Part shown: positions 1 to 10,874 of the stretch, piece by piece
How positions within the stretch are numbered: position 1 is the stretch's first letter
How the letters are laid out: every line of letters begins with the position of its first letter
Source: Rana temporaria
Taxonomy: Eukaryota; Chordata; Amphibia; Anura; Ranidae
Direction: 5' to 3'
NCBI RefSeq assembly: GCF_905171775.1
Contig: NC_053494.1
Span: forward strand, 127,875,824 to 127,939,823
DNA length: 64,000 bases
The notes under the pieces: model-generated
Seen by the model: only the letters and a program-made list of their open reading frames with translations
Told to the model about the DNA's origin: nothing
The model's database searches: none
Program-made: the position numbers and the translations under genes

Positions 1-650
1 TTAATAAATATCAAATTTAAAAAAAAAAAATGTTTCTCAGTTTAGAACGATACGTATTCTTCTACATATTTTTGGTAAAAATAAAAATCGCAATAAGCGT
101 ATATTGATTGGTTTGCGCAAAATTTATAGCGTCTACAAAATAGGGGATAGTAATGGCGGCGATCTGCGATTTTTATTGTGACCGTGACATTGCGGCGGAC
201 ATATCAGACACTTTTGACACGTTTTTGGGACCATTCACATTTATACAGCGATTAGCACTATAAAACTGCACTGATTACTGTGTAAATGTGACTGGCAGGG
301 AAGGGGTTAACACTAGGGGGCGCTGAAGGGGTTAATATGTTCCCTGGGAGTGATTTCTAACTGTAGGGGCAGGGGGACTCAAAAGGGGAGGAGAGCGATC
401 TGTGTTCCTCTGTACTGGGAACACACATCAGTCTCCTCACCTCTGACAGGAGCTGGATCTGTGTGTTTTCACACACTCCTGCCGTGTTTGCTGGCAATCG
501 CGGGTGCCCGGCAGACATCGCGACCACCGGGCACCGGGCCACGAGCGTTGCCGCGGGTTCCCTAGCGTTCCCCCTAGCACCCGCGATGCACAGGACGTCA
601 TATGACGTCCACTCTGAAGGACAGACAGTTCCTGCCGACGTCATATTATT
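1..650. repeat. Interspersed repeat, family A, fragment
   Basis: This stretch matches a second copy at 48945..49490 in the same orientation. Shared landmarks include tattgattggtttgcgcaaa, the phrase around aaaataggggatag, and ggcagggaaggggttaacac. Open frames in it are short, overlap on both strands and carry no recognisable domain. It is truncated by the window start. The family is not identified; a non-autonomous DNA transposon or LTR derivative is possible. Confidence 0.6.
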
Positions 651-882
651 TTGGCTCGGTAGGGAACTGGTTAAACAAGCAAATACTGATTATTTAAAGT
701 GAAGTGGAGTGAACGTTAAAGTGAATGTACTAAAGACAAATCTTGTTTTAATTTTGAATAGAACAAGGGAGGTTTTTTTAATATGCCATCTCTGTCCCAT
801 TGGGAGGATTTTTCTTCACTTTCTGCCCCATAGTCAAGACAGGAAGTGAGGGAAAATCCCTTCAAAGTGAGGGAATCCCCAG

Positions 883-1418
883 CAGGGCCATCTTTAATGT
901 TGATTGGGCCCTGGGCAAAAAAATTCTTGCCCCCCCCCCCCCATGCAATTTTGCTCTCCACCAGCTAGACTAGACCTAAAATCGGTTTACTCTATCAGAT
1001 CAGGCAGTGATTGCGATTGGTTGCTAGAGATTACTGTACAGTAATACTGCTGACTGATTGATTGCTAGAGGTTACACCACATCATCTCTTCACTGCAGAG
1101 GGGCATGATATACATATGAATGCCGCCTTTATTTACATATAAATGCTCCTGTTATTTACATATGAATGATGGTTATTTACATGTAATCACATGGTCTGCA
1201 GGTGAGTCATCTGTACACAACAATAGGACAGAGCTGGACAGCATTAGTAGCAGCACTTCACACTGAGATATCAGGACACAGCACATGACTAAAACTTCAA
1301 GGGACAAGGGAATTTAAACTGGGATAGTTGGCACGTATGGTGCAGCTGCTTTGGGCCCCACAACAATCACAGGGCCTATGGCAGCTTCCCCTTTTGCCCT
1401 GCCTTAAAGACGGCCCTG
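883..1418. mobile_element. hAT-like MITE with perfect 8-bp TSD
   Basis: The left end reads CAGGGCCATCTTTAA and the right end, reverse complemented, reads CAGGGCCGTCTTTAA. The element is flanked by the 8-bp direct repeat atccccag at 875..882 and 1419..1426. CAGGG termini plus an 8-bp duplication are the hallmark of hAT elements. It is 536 bp with no transposase, hence non-autonomous. It interrupts an older repeat whose two halves flank it, and it holds a C14-15 run near 930. Confidence 0.85.
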
Positions 1419-1734
1419 ATCCCCAGTTGTTACCAGGGTCCCCAAAATTTGTGTCCCAATTGGAAGATTTCCCCTCTATTAATATTCTGGTGACAAACCA
1501 ACATTTGGAGATTTTTCACTTTCACTTTCGGTAATAATAGTAAACTTGACAAATTGAGAAGGGGAATCTCCTTAAAACATGACAGGTGTTCTAATTCCTC
1601 CCCACGCTATCCAAAAGTAAAATTATTTAATTATACAGTAGATGGGAAAAAAGGAGAAACAGTGTAATGAAAAAAAAAAAGAAAAAGGGTAGCACATCAA
1701 TACAGATCCTTAACACTGGCTTTAGAGTATACTT

Positions 1735-2275
1735 ACAGTGATTCTAAAGGTAGAAGTTTTTTTTTACTTTAAAGCATTCTCTGCAATACAATCAAAAAAT
1801 CCTTCTGTGTAGACCCCCCTACGCCCCCCCCCCCTTATAACTATCTGAGCCCAATTACAATCCAGCGCTGTGCCTATCAGCAGCGGCTCTCTCCACTTTT
1901 TCTCTCCCCTCACTGGAGATTGAGGCAGCAGCAGAAGCCATTGCCTCCTGCTGCTGCTGTTAATTACAACCAATGAGGAGAGAATGGTTGTGGGGCCGAG
2001 CCACATTGTGTGTGTGAGTTGACACACAGAGCATGGCTCGGGAGCAAGCCCACATCAGTGCACACAGGGAGGGAGGAGCCAGGATTTCTGGCAGGGGACC
2101 ACAGAAGCAGAGGATTGGCGCTGCTCTGTGCAAAACCATTGCACAGCGCAGTTAAGTATGACATCTTTATTATTTTTTAAAAATCCTTTAGCATCACTGT
2201 AACTAATTTCTTCACAAAAAAAAAAAAGAAGAACTGCTGCTAGTGCAAGCATTAAAATAATTTAAAGGTATGTTC
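1735..2275. repeat. Interspersed repeat, family B
   Basis: A diverged copy lies at 63145..63600 in the same orientation. Shared landmarks are agtgattctaaag at the start, gcggctctctcc, cagaagccattg, and the block around ctggcaggggacac. No coding domain is visible. It is probably a non-autonomous DNA element; its ends are not clear. Confidence 0.55.
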
Positions 2276-2318
2276 TAGCTAAAATAAAAAATTAAGCATT
2301 GAAATGCATACAGATAAT

Positions 2319-3029
2319 TAGGGATCGACCGATTATCGGTGAGGTCGATTATTGCCAGCGATATTCACTTTTTCAAAGTATCGGTATCGGTCAACAAACT
2401 GACCGATGTTACCGATATTGCTTCAAGGGGTTTCACCGGGGTGATGCATGCAGCTGCATGCATCACCCCGGTACTGTTGTTTAGGGCAGACGGTCAGCTT
2501 TATTGTAATAACAACCGATGTGGCTCAGCAGCCGCTCGGCTTTTATTACAAGCAGCGGCAGGGGACGTCCCACCCTCCCACCGCCTTCTGCCGCTCGCCT
2601 GGGCTCTCCCGTCCCATCGGGAGGCCCGAGCAACCAGCTTGCACATCCGCCGGCTGGCCGATGACCTGAACAAAGCCGATGGTTCGTTCGGGTATCAGAT
2701 CTAGTAACCCGGAAGCAATGCCATGACATCACTTTCCTGGATTACTGGCATCTTAAAGGCGTCAGTTTTCAAAAATAAAGTATTCAAAAATGCAGATCTT
2801 GACGTTTTGAATACTTTAAAGTGCAGTGGAGCTGTTGTCACAAGGGATGTTTACATTCCTTATTACAGCAATAACAGTGATTAAAAAAAAATATGAAAAT
2901 GACAGTGTAAAATATTTTTTTTTTTTAAATGTACAAAATATTGGCAAAAAATATTGGCTATTGGCAGGAGAGGTGGCCAAAATATCGGTATCGTATCAGC
3001 ACCAAAATAACTATATTTGTTGATCCCTA
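2319..3029. mobile_element. hAT-like MITE (TAGGGATCRAC ends)
   Basis: The left terminus TAGGGATCGACC pairs with the right terminus, whose reverse complement is TAGGGATCAAC. The 8-bp direct repeat cagataat flanks it exactly at 2311..2318 and 3030..3037. The 711-bp body has repeated ATCGGT motifs near both ends and no transposase. An 8-bp duplication and TAGGG-type ends indicate the hAT superfamily, non-autonomous. Confidence 0.88.
2435..2472. repeat. Perfect 38-bp palindrome inside a hAT MITE
   Basis: The 19-base left half accggggtgatgcatgcag is followed directly by its exact reverse complement with no spacer. It lies in the left part of the hAT-like MITE at 2319..3029. A spacer-free palindrome can extrude as a cruciform or form a transcript hairpin. 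Confidence 0.9.
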
Positions 3030-3289
3030 CAGATAATGCACCCAACCTACCCAGGGTCCTTCAGGTTTCTACTCAGATACAGCTGGTGCATCAGTTCCTA
3101 CACTGCCTTGTATTAATTTGGGAACCCATTTTGCCTACCTGTTTTGAATGCAGAAAAGCAAATCCCTAACACACCAGCTGATTTTTTTTTAAGAGTTATG
3201 TCTTTATTTTAACCATAGGAAAGCTGCAGAAATTAATGCATCCAATAATAGGAACAATACAATTCCTTAACCATTTGTGACATGATCAA

Positions 3290-4140
3290 CTTGAAGGTCT
3301 GATAGAGATTGTAGCTGTCACTAATGTGCTCCCACAGAAATCAATAAAAAAACAATATAGGTGTGACAGCGCTGTAAAAGTGAAATAAACAATTATGGCA
3401 ATAAACACTGATATTGCAATAATATGAAAAAAGTCCAAAAACATAAAATGAATGAATCCATGTTGCGCAAAAAAAACACAAAACAAAAACAAGCTTGTGT
3501 GATGTCTTTAAACAACCTCCATGAACGGAGTGCTCCCACCACCTCATGCAACACTCGATCACCTCCTTTAAACGACCCTGCAAGGGGTCAAACACGCCTT
3601 GCACCCTGTGCAAACATTCCCTCCCAGGGATCGTCTGAGAATCTTGGTGGCTCAAAGGATGAAAGTAATCAAAAGCAAGTAGGTACTCCTTCCACTGTGC
3701 TGCTTCAAACTTTGAATCCACAATGACTACCAAAAAGTTCAGCAACACATGAAAAAAAATGAGAGAAAGTGCCTCCTATGGTGCAGTATCCGAGGGGTTA
3801 AAAATGAAACCACTCCACCCCAGCTAGCATTGAACTCACATTTAATGAAATTTTAAAAGCATTAAAATGACATGACAGTCTCACTCAGTAGTGGTAGTAG
3901 TCCACCGCCAGGCTCCACCTCTACTAGTTTCACTACATCCTCCAGATGAAGCCACGTGGGATGTGGTGAAACTAGTAGAGGTGGAGCCCGGCGGTGGACT
4001 ACTACTACTACTACTGAGTGAGACTGATAAAACAGAAAAAGTGCAGCGCAATAATGAAAAACTAAATAAAATTAACACAAAAACAAATATATTGAACACA
4101 AAAAAATATCCAAAGGTGATATAGTAAAATAATAGTCCAA
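3290..4140. mobile_element. PLE-like non-autonomous inverted repeat pair
   Basis: Two divergent copies of one sequence face each other, with complementary arms at about 3877..3945 and 3955..4027. Each arm carries the box GAAACTAGTAGAGGTGGAG, one per strand. Inverted or partly tandem terminal copies are typical of Penelope-like element (PLE) insertions, and the hammerhead-like core here fits that. No reverse transcriptase is present. Class assignment is inference. Confidence 0.5.
3937..3984 (+). ncRNA. Hammerhead-ribozyme-like motif
   Basis: Visible parts in order: 5' stem I strand CCTC, core box CAGATGA (canonical CTGATGA, so U4 is replaced by A), stem II GCCAC paired with GTGGT, box GAAAC, two bases, then GUA and GAGG closing stem I. 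The very short stem III (AC with GU) matches the minimal hammerheads described in PLEs. The box 1 change may abolish cleavage. Confidence 0.45.
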
Positions 4141-4464
4141 GGAGAAAAACGATGAATCAAAGAAATCCACCAAATCTTCCACCAGTGCTGGAGAATTCAC
4201 ATATTGTGACAATCCCTCCACCTTGGGTCTATCTAGGTACTCTCACATTCCAGCATGGACCCCTGAACAAACATGAAGTCATGCAAGCAGAATAGATAGG
4301 ATTAACTTAGATAAGCTTAGATCAGCTTCCTCTACCACGTATGTTAGATATCTATTTACATTTATAGACCTATATACATAGGTGTGACATCATCTTTCAT
4401 ATTATACAAAAAAAAATGGGCATATATTATGTTTCGCTTTTTATTTTTTAATTCATTAACCACT

Positions 4465-4700
4465 TGCCAACCAAGTTTTTTTTTTTGGCACTTTAGGTCT
4501 AAACCAGTATTTTTTGCTAGAAAATTACTTATAACCCCCAAACAATATACTTTTTTTTTTAAACAGAGACCCTAGAAAATAAAATGGTACAGTGGATGTT
4601 GCCGAGAATGTGTTTCTAGCACGACAGCATCACGCTGATTCTCGGCGACATGGTGCCGACATCTCGCACTCGCTGGAATAGACAAAGCACATTCCAGCGA
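4465..4700. repeat. Repeat fragment related to 62130..62220
   Basis: The block with attacttataacccccaaac and ccctagaaaataaaatgg is closely similar to positions 62155..62220. It directly precedes the left arm of the first large foldback and may be the flank it inserted into. No coding content. Confidence 0.45.
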
Positions 4701-5365
4701 GTGCGTCGTAGAAGCGACGGGAGATCCGACTTGGATTCCCGCCAATTCTAGCGTTGGCATTTGGTATGCATTCCCGAGAGGGAGAACTCCACGCCAATTT
4801 TTAAATAGAAAACCGACATGGGTTCCCCCCCCCCCAGGAGCATACCAGGCCCTTAGGTCTGGTATGGGTTGTAAGGAGACCCCCCCTACGCCGAAAAAAC
4901 GATGTAGGGGGTCCCCCTACAATCCATACCAGACCCGTATCCAAAGCACACTACCCGGCCGGCCAGGAAAGGAGTGGGGACGAGCGAGCGCCCCCCCCCC
5001 TCCTGAGCCGTACCAGGCTGCATGCCCTCAACATGGGGGGGTTGGGTGCTCTGGGACAGGGGGGTGCACTGCGGGGCCCCCCCACCCCAGAGCACCCTGT
5101 CCCCATGTTGATAAGGACAGGGACAACCCTGGCCGTTGGTTGTCGGGGTCTGCGGGCAGGGGGCTTATCGGAATCTGGGAGCCCCCTCAAATAAGGGGGC
5201 CCCCAGATAACAGCCCCCCACCCTACGTGAATGGATATGGGGTACATCGTACCCCTACCCATTCACCTGGAGGCAAAGTGTTAAAGTTAATAAACACACG
5301 ACACAAGGTTTTTTAAAATAATTTATTAGTCTGCTCCGGAGGCCCCCCTGTCTTCTTTAGCTCTT

Positions 5366-5659
5366 TCACCAGGGGGGGCTTCTTCTTTCACTATCCAGGG
5401 GGTCTTCTCCACTCTCCGGGGGTCTTCTCCACTCTCCGGGGGGTCTTCTTCTATGTTCGCCGCTCTCCGCTGTTGACTCGGTGCACCCCGGTTCTTCCTC
5501 CCGCTGTCCGGTGCCTTCTCCTTCAGGGCTGCCCGCCGCTATACTAGCGGCGGCCAGCCCGCTGTTCTGTGACGTCTTCTTCTTCTTCTCTTCTTCTGCC
5601 TTCTCCCGATGTTGACACGACGCCTCTTCTCGCTGCAATGACAGGTGCGCGGCTTGCAT
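5366..5659 (-). CDS. Low-complexity ORF in foldback 1, left arm (doubtful)
   Basis: This 97-residue frame is rich in Glu, Arg, Ser and Pro and has repeated ESGE/RRPPE units. It lies between an outward TATA box and an outward AATAAA. The mirror arm encodes almost the same protein at 5814..6074. No known domain is visible. Preservation in both arms may only reflect arm-arm conversion, so coding status is doubtful. Confidence 0.15.
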   Translation of the reverse strand: MQAAHLSLQREEASCQHREKAEEEKKKKTSQNSGLAAASIAAGSPEGEGTGQREEEPGCTESTAESGEHRRRPPGEWRRPPESGEDPLDSERRSPPW

Positions 5660-5663
5660 CCGA

Positions 5664-5671
5664 CTTATATA
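5664..5671 (-). promoter_or_regulatory. Outward TATA-like box, left arm of foldback 1
   Basis: The minus strand reads TATATAAG, 40 bases from the inner end of the arm. The mirror copy is at 5761..5768 on the plus strand. Promoter activity is inferred only from the motif and its repetition in foldback 2. Confidence 0.35.
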
Positions 5672-5760
5672 GGCCTCACAGTCCCATCATGCTCTGGTAC
5701 CTACCCACGTGATACCTACCCACGTGGGTAGGTACCAGAGCATGATGGGACTGTGAGGCC

Positions 5761-5768
5761 TATATAAG
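5761..5768 (+). promoter_or_regulatory. Outward TATA-like box, right arm of foldback 1
   Basis: TATATAAG mirrors the box at 5664..5671. About 340 bases downstream is AATAAA at 6105..6110, so the arm resembles a tiny promoter-to-polyadenylation unit. Confidence 0.35.
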
Positions 5769-5813
5769 TCGGATGCAAGCCGCGCACCTGTCATTGCAGC
5801 GAGAAGAGGCGTT

Positions 5814-6074
5814 GTGTCAACATCGGGAGAAGGCAGAAGAAGAGAAGAGAAGAAGACGTCACAGAACAGCGGGCTGGCCGCCGCTAGTATAGCGGCGGGC
5901 AGCCCTGAAGGAGAAGGCACCGGACAGCGGGAGGAAGAACAGGGGTACGCCGAGTCAACAGCGGAGAGCGGCGAACATAGAAGAAGACCCCCCGGAGAGT
6001 GGAGAAGACCCCCGGAGAGTGGAGAAGACCCCCTGGATAGCGAAAGAAGAAGCCCCCCCTGGTCAAAGAGCTAA
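5814..6074 (+). CDS. Low-complexity ORF in foldback 1, right arm (doubtful)
   Basis: This 86-residue Arg/Glu/Pro-rich frame mirrors the minus-strand frame at 5366..5659. It sits 46 bases downstream of a TATA box and ends just before AATAAA. No domain is recognised. It may be a chance open frame in purine-rich DNA. Confidence 0.15.
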   Translation: MSTSGEGRRREEKKTSQNSGLAAASIAAGSPEGEGTGQREEEQGYAESTAESGEHRRRPPGEWRRPPESGEDPLDSERRSPPWSKS

Positions 6075-7088
6075 AGAAGACAGGGGGGGCCTCCGGAGCA
6101 GACTAATAAATTATTTTAAAAAACCTTGTGTCGTGTGTTTATTAACTTTAACACTTTGCCTCCAGGTGAATGGGTACCCCATATCCATTCGCGTAGGGTG
6201 GGGGACCGTTATCTGGGGGCCCCCTTATTTGAGGGGGCTCCCATATTCTGATAAGCCCCCCGCCCGCAGACCCTGACAACCAACGGCCAGGGTTGTCGGG
6301 AAGAGGCCATGTCCTTATCAACATGGGGACAGGGTCCTCTGGGGTGGGGGGGCCCCGCAGTGCACCCCCCTGCCCCAGAGCACCCAACCCCCCCATGTTG
6401 AGGGCATGCAGCCTGGTATGGCTCAGGAGGGGGTGGGCGCTGGCTCGTCCCCACTCCTTTTCTGGCCGGCCGGGTAGCGTGCTTTGGATACGGGTCTGGT
6501 ATGGATTGTAGGGGGAACCCCTACGTCGGTTTTTCTGCGTAGGGGGGTCTCCTTACAACCCATACCAGACCTAAGGGCCTGGTATGCTCCTGGGGGGGAA
6601 CCCATGTCGGTTTTTTATTTAAAAATTGGCGTGGAGTTCTCCCTCTCGGGAATGCATACCAAATGCCGACGCTAGAATTGGCGGGAATCCAAGTCGGATC
6701 TCCCGTCGTTTTTATGACGGCTTTGTCTCCATCGCAGCAAGCCAGCTCGGCACTGGCCCCCGCGATGGGGCTCGTAGGTGGTCAATCTCGCCGAGAAAGG
6801 GAGCGAGATTGACACAATATCGCGGTCACCCACTGTAATTGTTGAAATTTTATGTCACACAGCATTTTTTGCAAACACTATTGTTTTTCGTATGGGTGCG
6901 CTTTAAATTTATTTTATTTTTTTACTTTTTATTTTTCATTTTTCACTGTCCCTTTTACAATGAATGTAAACATTGCTTACAAATAATTGAAATATTATGA
7001 CATAATAAGGAAATAAGGATGACAGGTAATTTTTATGGAGAGGTCTGGGGTCAAAAAGAACCTAATATATATCAAAAATATATATATA

Positions 7089-7607
7089 CCGTATTTGCCG
7101 GTGTATAAGGCGACCCGGTGTATAAGACGACCCCCTAATTTTACAGTTTTTAAAGATTTTTTGCCTGTACTCACCGTATAAGACGACCCCCCTTCCGAGG
7201 CTTCATATTTTTTCCTTCTGGAGTCATATACTTCTTCCTTCTTGCTGGAGCCAATCATGGCAAGCGATGTGTTCTATTAATGAATACAAAGCCTGCTTGG
7301 ATTGGCAGAGGCTGTAACATCAGTCCATGCCTCTCTGACTCTCAAAGCCAATCCGAGCAGGCTACTGTATGTAGCCTACTCGGATTGGCAGAGGTTGTTA
7401 CTCCAATCCGAGCAGCATGTATTCATTTGAATACATTGCTTACTGGGATTGGCTAAGCGGTATATAATGTATCTAGCCGAAGCTACATACAGTATTACCG
7501 CGCATCCAGCAGGCATCCAAGCAGCTGACCCGGCGTATAAGACGACCCCTGCTTTTTTTCCAGTTTTTTTAAGTGTAAAAGGTAGTCTTATACGCCAGCA
7601 AATACAG
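7089..7607. mobile_element. MITE with CCGTATTTGCCGG ends, TA target
   Basis: The left end CCGTATTTGCCGGTGTATAA pairs with a right end whose reverse complement is CTGTATTTGCTGGCGTATAA. Both are flanked by TA (7087..7088; 7608..7609). Internal GTATAAGACGAC blocks recur. A TA duplication suggests Tc1/mariner-type mobilisation. A related but distinct element is at 38002..38472. No transposase. Confidence 0.7.
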
Positions 7608-8858
7608 TATTTTTGATCTTTTTCTTTAAAAACAAAAAGAAAAACAAAACAACATTTACTTCCAGTTTGGACCGACCAGAAGTGATATCATGACATCACT
7701 CCTGTCCTCCAAGACCATAGAGGCGATCAAAGAGCATAAATTTCGGATCTTTTCTCGGGGGAACCAGCGGAATTAGTAAGCCCGAGAAACATCGGCGAGC
7801 AGAACTGTTTCATGAGAAAGCCAGTCACCAGCTGCAAAAAAAACAATACTGGGGTTATGGCTGATTTCTTCAGTCAAAATCCAGGTAAACCACTTGCAAA
7901 CTGTGGGCCATATCCACAAAAGAGATACTCCGGCGTAAGCCGTCGTATCTCTGGTTCTAACTTTGGAACTGATCCTCAGAAGCAGTTTTCCTAAGTTAGG
8001 CAGAAGATCCGACATCTGTAAGGGACTTACACTGCCGGATCTTAGGATGCAGTACCGCATCCGCCACTGGGGGCATTTCGAGTCGAAATGCCTCTGCTAG
8101 TATGCAAATTAGCACTTAGGGCGATCCTCAAAGCTTTTGTGCTTAGTTTTTTCGCCGTAAGTGTTAGTTTGCCTGGTGTAAAACTAGGGCTGCTTTTACA
8201 AAGTGTAAAGTTAGTCACACCTTGTAAAGGCCCATTCAAGCGACGGCATTTGGTATGCATTCCCGAGGGAGAACTCCACGGCAATTTGTAAAATCCAAAC
8301 CGGCATGGGTTCCCCCCCAGGAGCATACCAGGCCCGTAGGTCTGTTATGGGTTGTAAGGAGACCCCCCTACGCCGAAAAATTTACATAGGGGGTCCCCCT
8401 ACAATCCATACCAGACCCGTATCCAAAGCACGCTACCCGGCCGGTCAGGAATGGGAGTGGGGACGAGCGAGCGTCCCCCCCCCCCTCCTGAGCCGTGCCA
8501 GGCCGCATGCCCTCAACATGGGGGGGTTGGGTGCTCTGGGGCAGGGGGGCGCACTGCGGGCCCCCCCACCCCAGAGCACCCTGTCCCCATGTTGATGAGG
8601 ACAGGACCTCTTCCCGACAACCCTTGCCCTTGGTTGTCGGGGTATGCGGGCGGGGGCTTATCGGAATCTGGGAGTCCCCTTTAATAAGGGGGCCCCCAGA
8701 TACCGGCCCCCCACCCTAAGTGAATGGATATGGGGTACATCGTACCCCTATCCATTCACCTGTAGGCAAAAAGTAAAATGTAGTAAACACACAACACAAG
8801 GCTTTTTAAAATAATTTATTATTCTGCTCCGGATGCCCCCCCTGTCTTCGTTATTAGC

Positions 8859-9230
8859 TCAATTACCAGGGGGGGCTTCTTCTTCCACTCTCCGGGGGTC
8901 TTCTTCCACTCTCCGGGGGTCTTCTCCGCTCTCCGGGGGGGGTTTCTTCTTCCGCTCTCCGGGGGGGGGCTTCTCCGGACTCCGGGGGACTTCTTCCATC
9001 TTCTCCCCTCTTCCGCTGTTGACTCGGCGAACCCCGGTTCTTCTGCAGCTCTCCGGTGCCTTCTTCTTCAGCGCTGGCTGCCTGCTATGTTTGTGTGTTA
9101 GCTCAATTAGTAACAGGCAGCCGGCGCGGTCTTCTGTGACGTCATCTTCTCTTCTGTTCTTCTCCCCTCTTCCGATGTTGACTCGTCGCCTGTTGTCGCT
9201 GTAATGATGGAAGCGCGCCTTGCATCCCAT
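8859..9230 (-). CDS. Arg/Glu/Pro-rich ORF in foldback 2, left arm (doubtful)
   Basis: A 123-residue frame starts right next to the TATATAA box and is low in complexity, with PPPESGEDPRR-like repeats. The mirror frame starting at 9352 on the plus strand hits a stop early because the arms differ slightly. That difference argues against strong selection for a protein. Confidence 0.12.
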   Translation of the reverse strand: MGCKARFHHYSDNRRRVNIGRGEKNRREDDVTEDRAGCLLLIELTHKHSRQPALKKKAPESCRRTGVRRVNSGRGEKMEEVPRSPEKPPPGERKKKPPPESGEDPRRVEEDPRRVEEEAPPGN

Positions 9231-9343
9231 TTATATAGGCATCACCGTCCCATCATGCTCCGGCAGGTACCCACGTGGTGGGTGCCTACCCACGTGCACC
9301 CACCACGTGGGTACCTACCGGAGCATGATGGGACGGTGATGCC

Positions 9344-9350
9344 TATATAA
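9344..9350 (+). promoter_or_regulatory. Outward TATA-like box, right arm of foldback 2
   Basis: TATATAA with the mirror copy at 9231..9237 on the minus strand. Both lie about 50 bases from the centre, as in foldback 1. Function is inferred. Confidence 0.33.
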
Positions 9351-10694
9351 ATGGGATGCAAGGCGCGCTTCCATCATTACAGCGACAACAGGCGACGAGT
9401 CAACATCGGAAGAGGGGAGAAGAACAGAAGACCCTGACGTCACAGAAGACCGCGCCGGCTGCCTGTTTGAAATCGAGCTAACACACAAACATAGCAGGCA
9501 GCCAGCGCTGAAGAAGAAGGCACCGGAGAGCTGCAGAAGAACCGGGGTTCGCCGAGTCAACAGCGGAAGAGGGGAGAAGATGGAAGAAGCCCCCCGGAGT
9601 CCGGAGAAGCCCCCCCCCCGGAGAGCGGAAGAAGAAACCCCCCCCGGAGAGCGGAGAAGACCCCCGGAGAGTGGAAGAAGACCCCCGGAGAGTGGAAGAA
9701 GAAGCCCCCCCTGGTAATTGAGCTAATAACGAAGACAGGGGGGGCCTCCGGAGCAGAATAATAAATTATTTTAAAAAGCCTTGTGTTGTGTGTTTACTAC
9801 ATTTTACTTTTTGCCTACAGGTGAATGGATAGGGGTACGATGTACCCCATATCCATTCACTTAGGGTGGGGGGCCGGTATCTGGGGGCCCCCTTATTAAA
9901 GGGGACTCCCAGATTCCGATAAGCCCCCGCCCGCATACCCCGACAACCAAGGGCAAGGGTTGTCGGGAAGAGGTCCTGTCCTCATCAACATGGGGACAGG
10001 GTGCTCTGGGGTGGGGGGGCCCGCAGTGCGCCCCCCTGCCCCAGAGCACCCAACCCCCCCATGTTGAGGGCATGCGGCCTGGCACGGCTCAGGAGGGGGG
10101 GGACGCTCGCTCGTCCCCACTCCCATTCCTGACCGGCCGGGTAGCGTGCTTTGGATACGGGTCTGGTATGGATTGTAGGGGGACCCCCTACGTCGATTTT
10201 TCGGCGGAGGGGGGTCTCCTTACAACCCATAACAGACCTAAGGGCCTGGTATGCTCCTGGGGGGGGGAACCCATGCCGGTTTTTTCGTTGAAAATTGGCA
10301 TGGAGTTCTCCCTCTCAGGAATGCATGCTGAGCGACGCTGTCATTTTTTTTTTAATTATTTGTTTTCCCGGCGCGTCTTTTTTTCACCCGTCGCAACTTT
10401 AGTGTCCCGTCGCAATCCACAAAGCCGCCCGGCGTCAATTACGTTCGCGCGATGCACGTCGGGAAAATGACGTCACACGCATGCGCAGTACGGCCGGCGC
10501 GGGAGCTTGCCTCATTTAAATTGTAAACGCCCCCTGGAGAGGAGGAACGCCTTACGACGGCGGCACTTAACTTACACGGCTTGAAATTTTTACGTAAGTG
10601 CTTTGTGGATCAGGCACTTAGGTAAAAACTTTAAGTCAGTGTAACTTAACTGCTGAAAGTTAAGTTACGCCGCCTGGCTGAGGATTTGGCCCTG

Positions 10695-10732
<38 letters not shown>
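10695..10732. repeat. (TA)n microsatellite
   Basis: An uninterrupted run of TA dinucleotides starts after gtatg and is followed by catatacacaca. It sits right at the end of the host MITE of foldback 2. Confidence 0.95.
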
Positions 10733-10738
<6 letters not shown>

Positions 10739-10874
10739 CACACACATTGGTCAGGTGCATTCTCCCAGACACTAAGGACTATACACTGTGATTTGATTGT
10801 TTTTAACAGCATGTTTAGACTCCAGGTGCTTGTGCAAACAGTCGATTGAAGTTTATTAAGAAGTTGAACCCTAT

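Larger units (their letters stand above)
4700..6725. mobile_element. Foldback element 1: ~1-kb arms, mirror image
   Basis: Two ~1-kb arms are near-perfect reverse complements around a 9-bp spacer (5712..5720); the innermost arm sequence is ctacccacgtg at 5701..5711. Each arm carries, going outward from the centre, a TATATAA box (5664..5671 minus; 5761..5768 plus), an Arg/Glu/Pro-rich open frame and an AATAAA (5322..5327 minus; 6105..6110 plus). A second copy is at 8246..10329 and a related core lies in the hAT-ended element at 32114..33943. No transposase. Termini are uncertain because the symmetry runs into the flanks. Confidence 0.8.
8246..10329. mobile_element. Foldback element 2, nested, mirror image
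   Basis: Arms of ~1.04 kb flank a 12-bp spacer at 9285..9296. It shares most sequence blocks with foldback 1, including GGTATGCATTCC near both ends, the gccctcaacatggggg block, divergent TATATAA boxes (9231..9237 minus; 9344..9350 plus) and outward AATAAA (8815..8820 minus; 9760..9765 plus). It is flanked by agcgacg at 8239..8245 and 10331..10337; extended to eight bases this matches 7 of 8. That fits an insertion into the surrounding MITE. Confidence 0.78.
7907..10693. mobile_element. MITE (GGGCCATATCC-type) split by foldback 2
   Basis: The left end is GGGCCATATCCAC and the right end reads GAGGATTTGGCCCTG, imperfect inverted repeats. The body has repeated CGGCGTAA and GTTAAGTTACG motifs, like the GGCCCGGATTCA-ended group elsewhere in the window. 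Without the inserted foldback (8246..10329) it would be about 700 bp. Confidence 0.5.

Noticed and set aside
350..702. Overlapping 70-95-codon frames on both strands
   Set aside because: They lie in a dispersed repeat also present at 48945..49490, overlap each other and show no domain.
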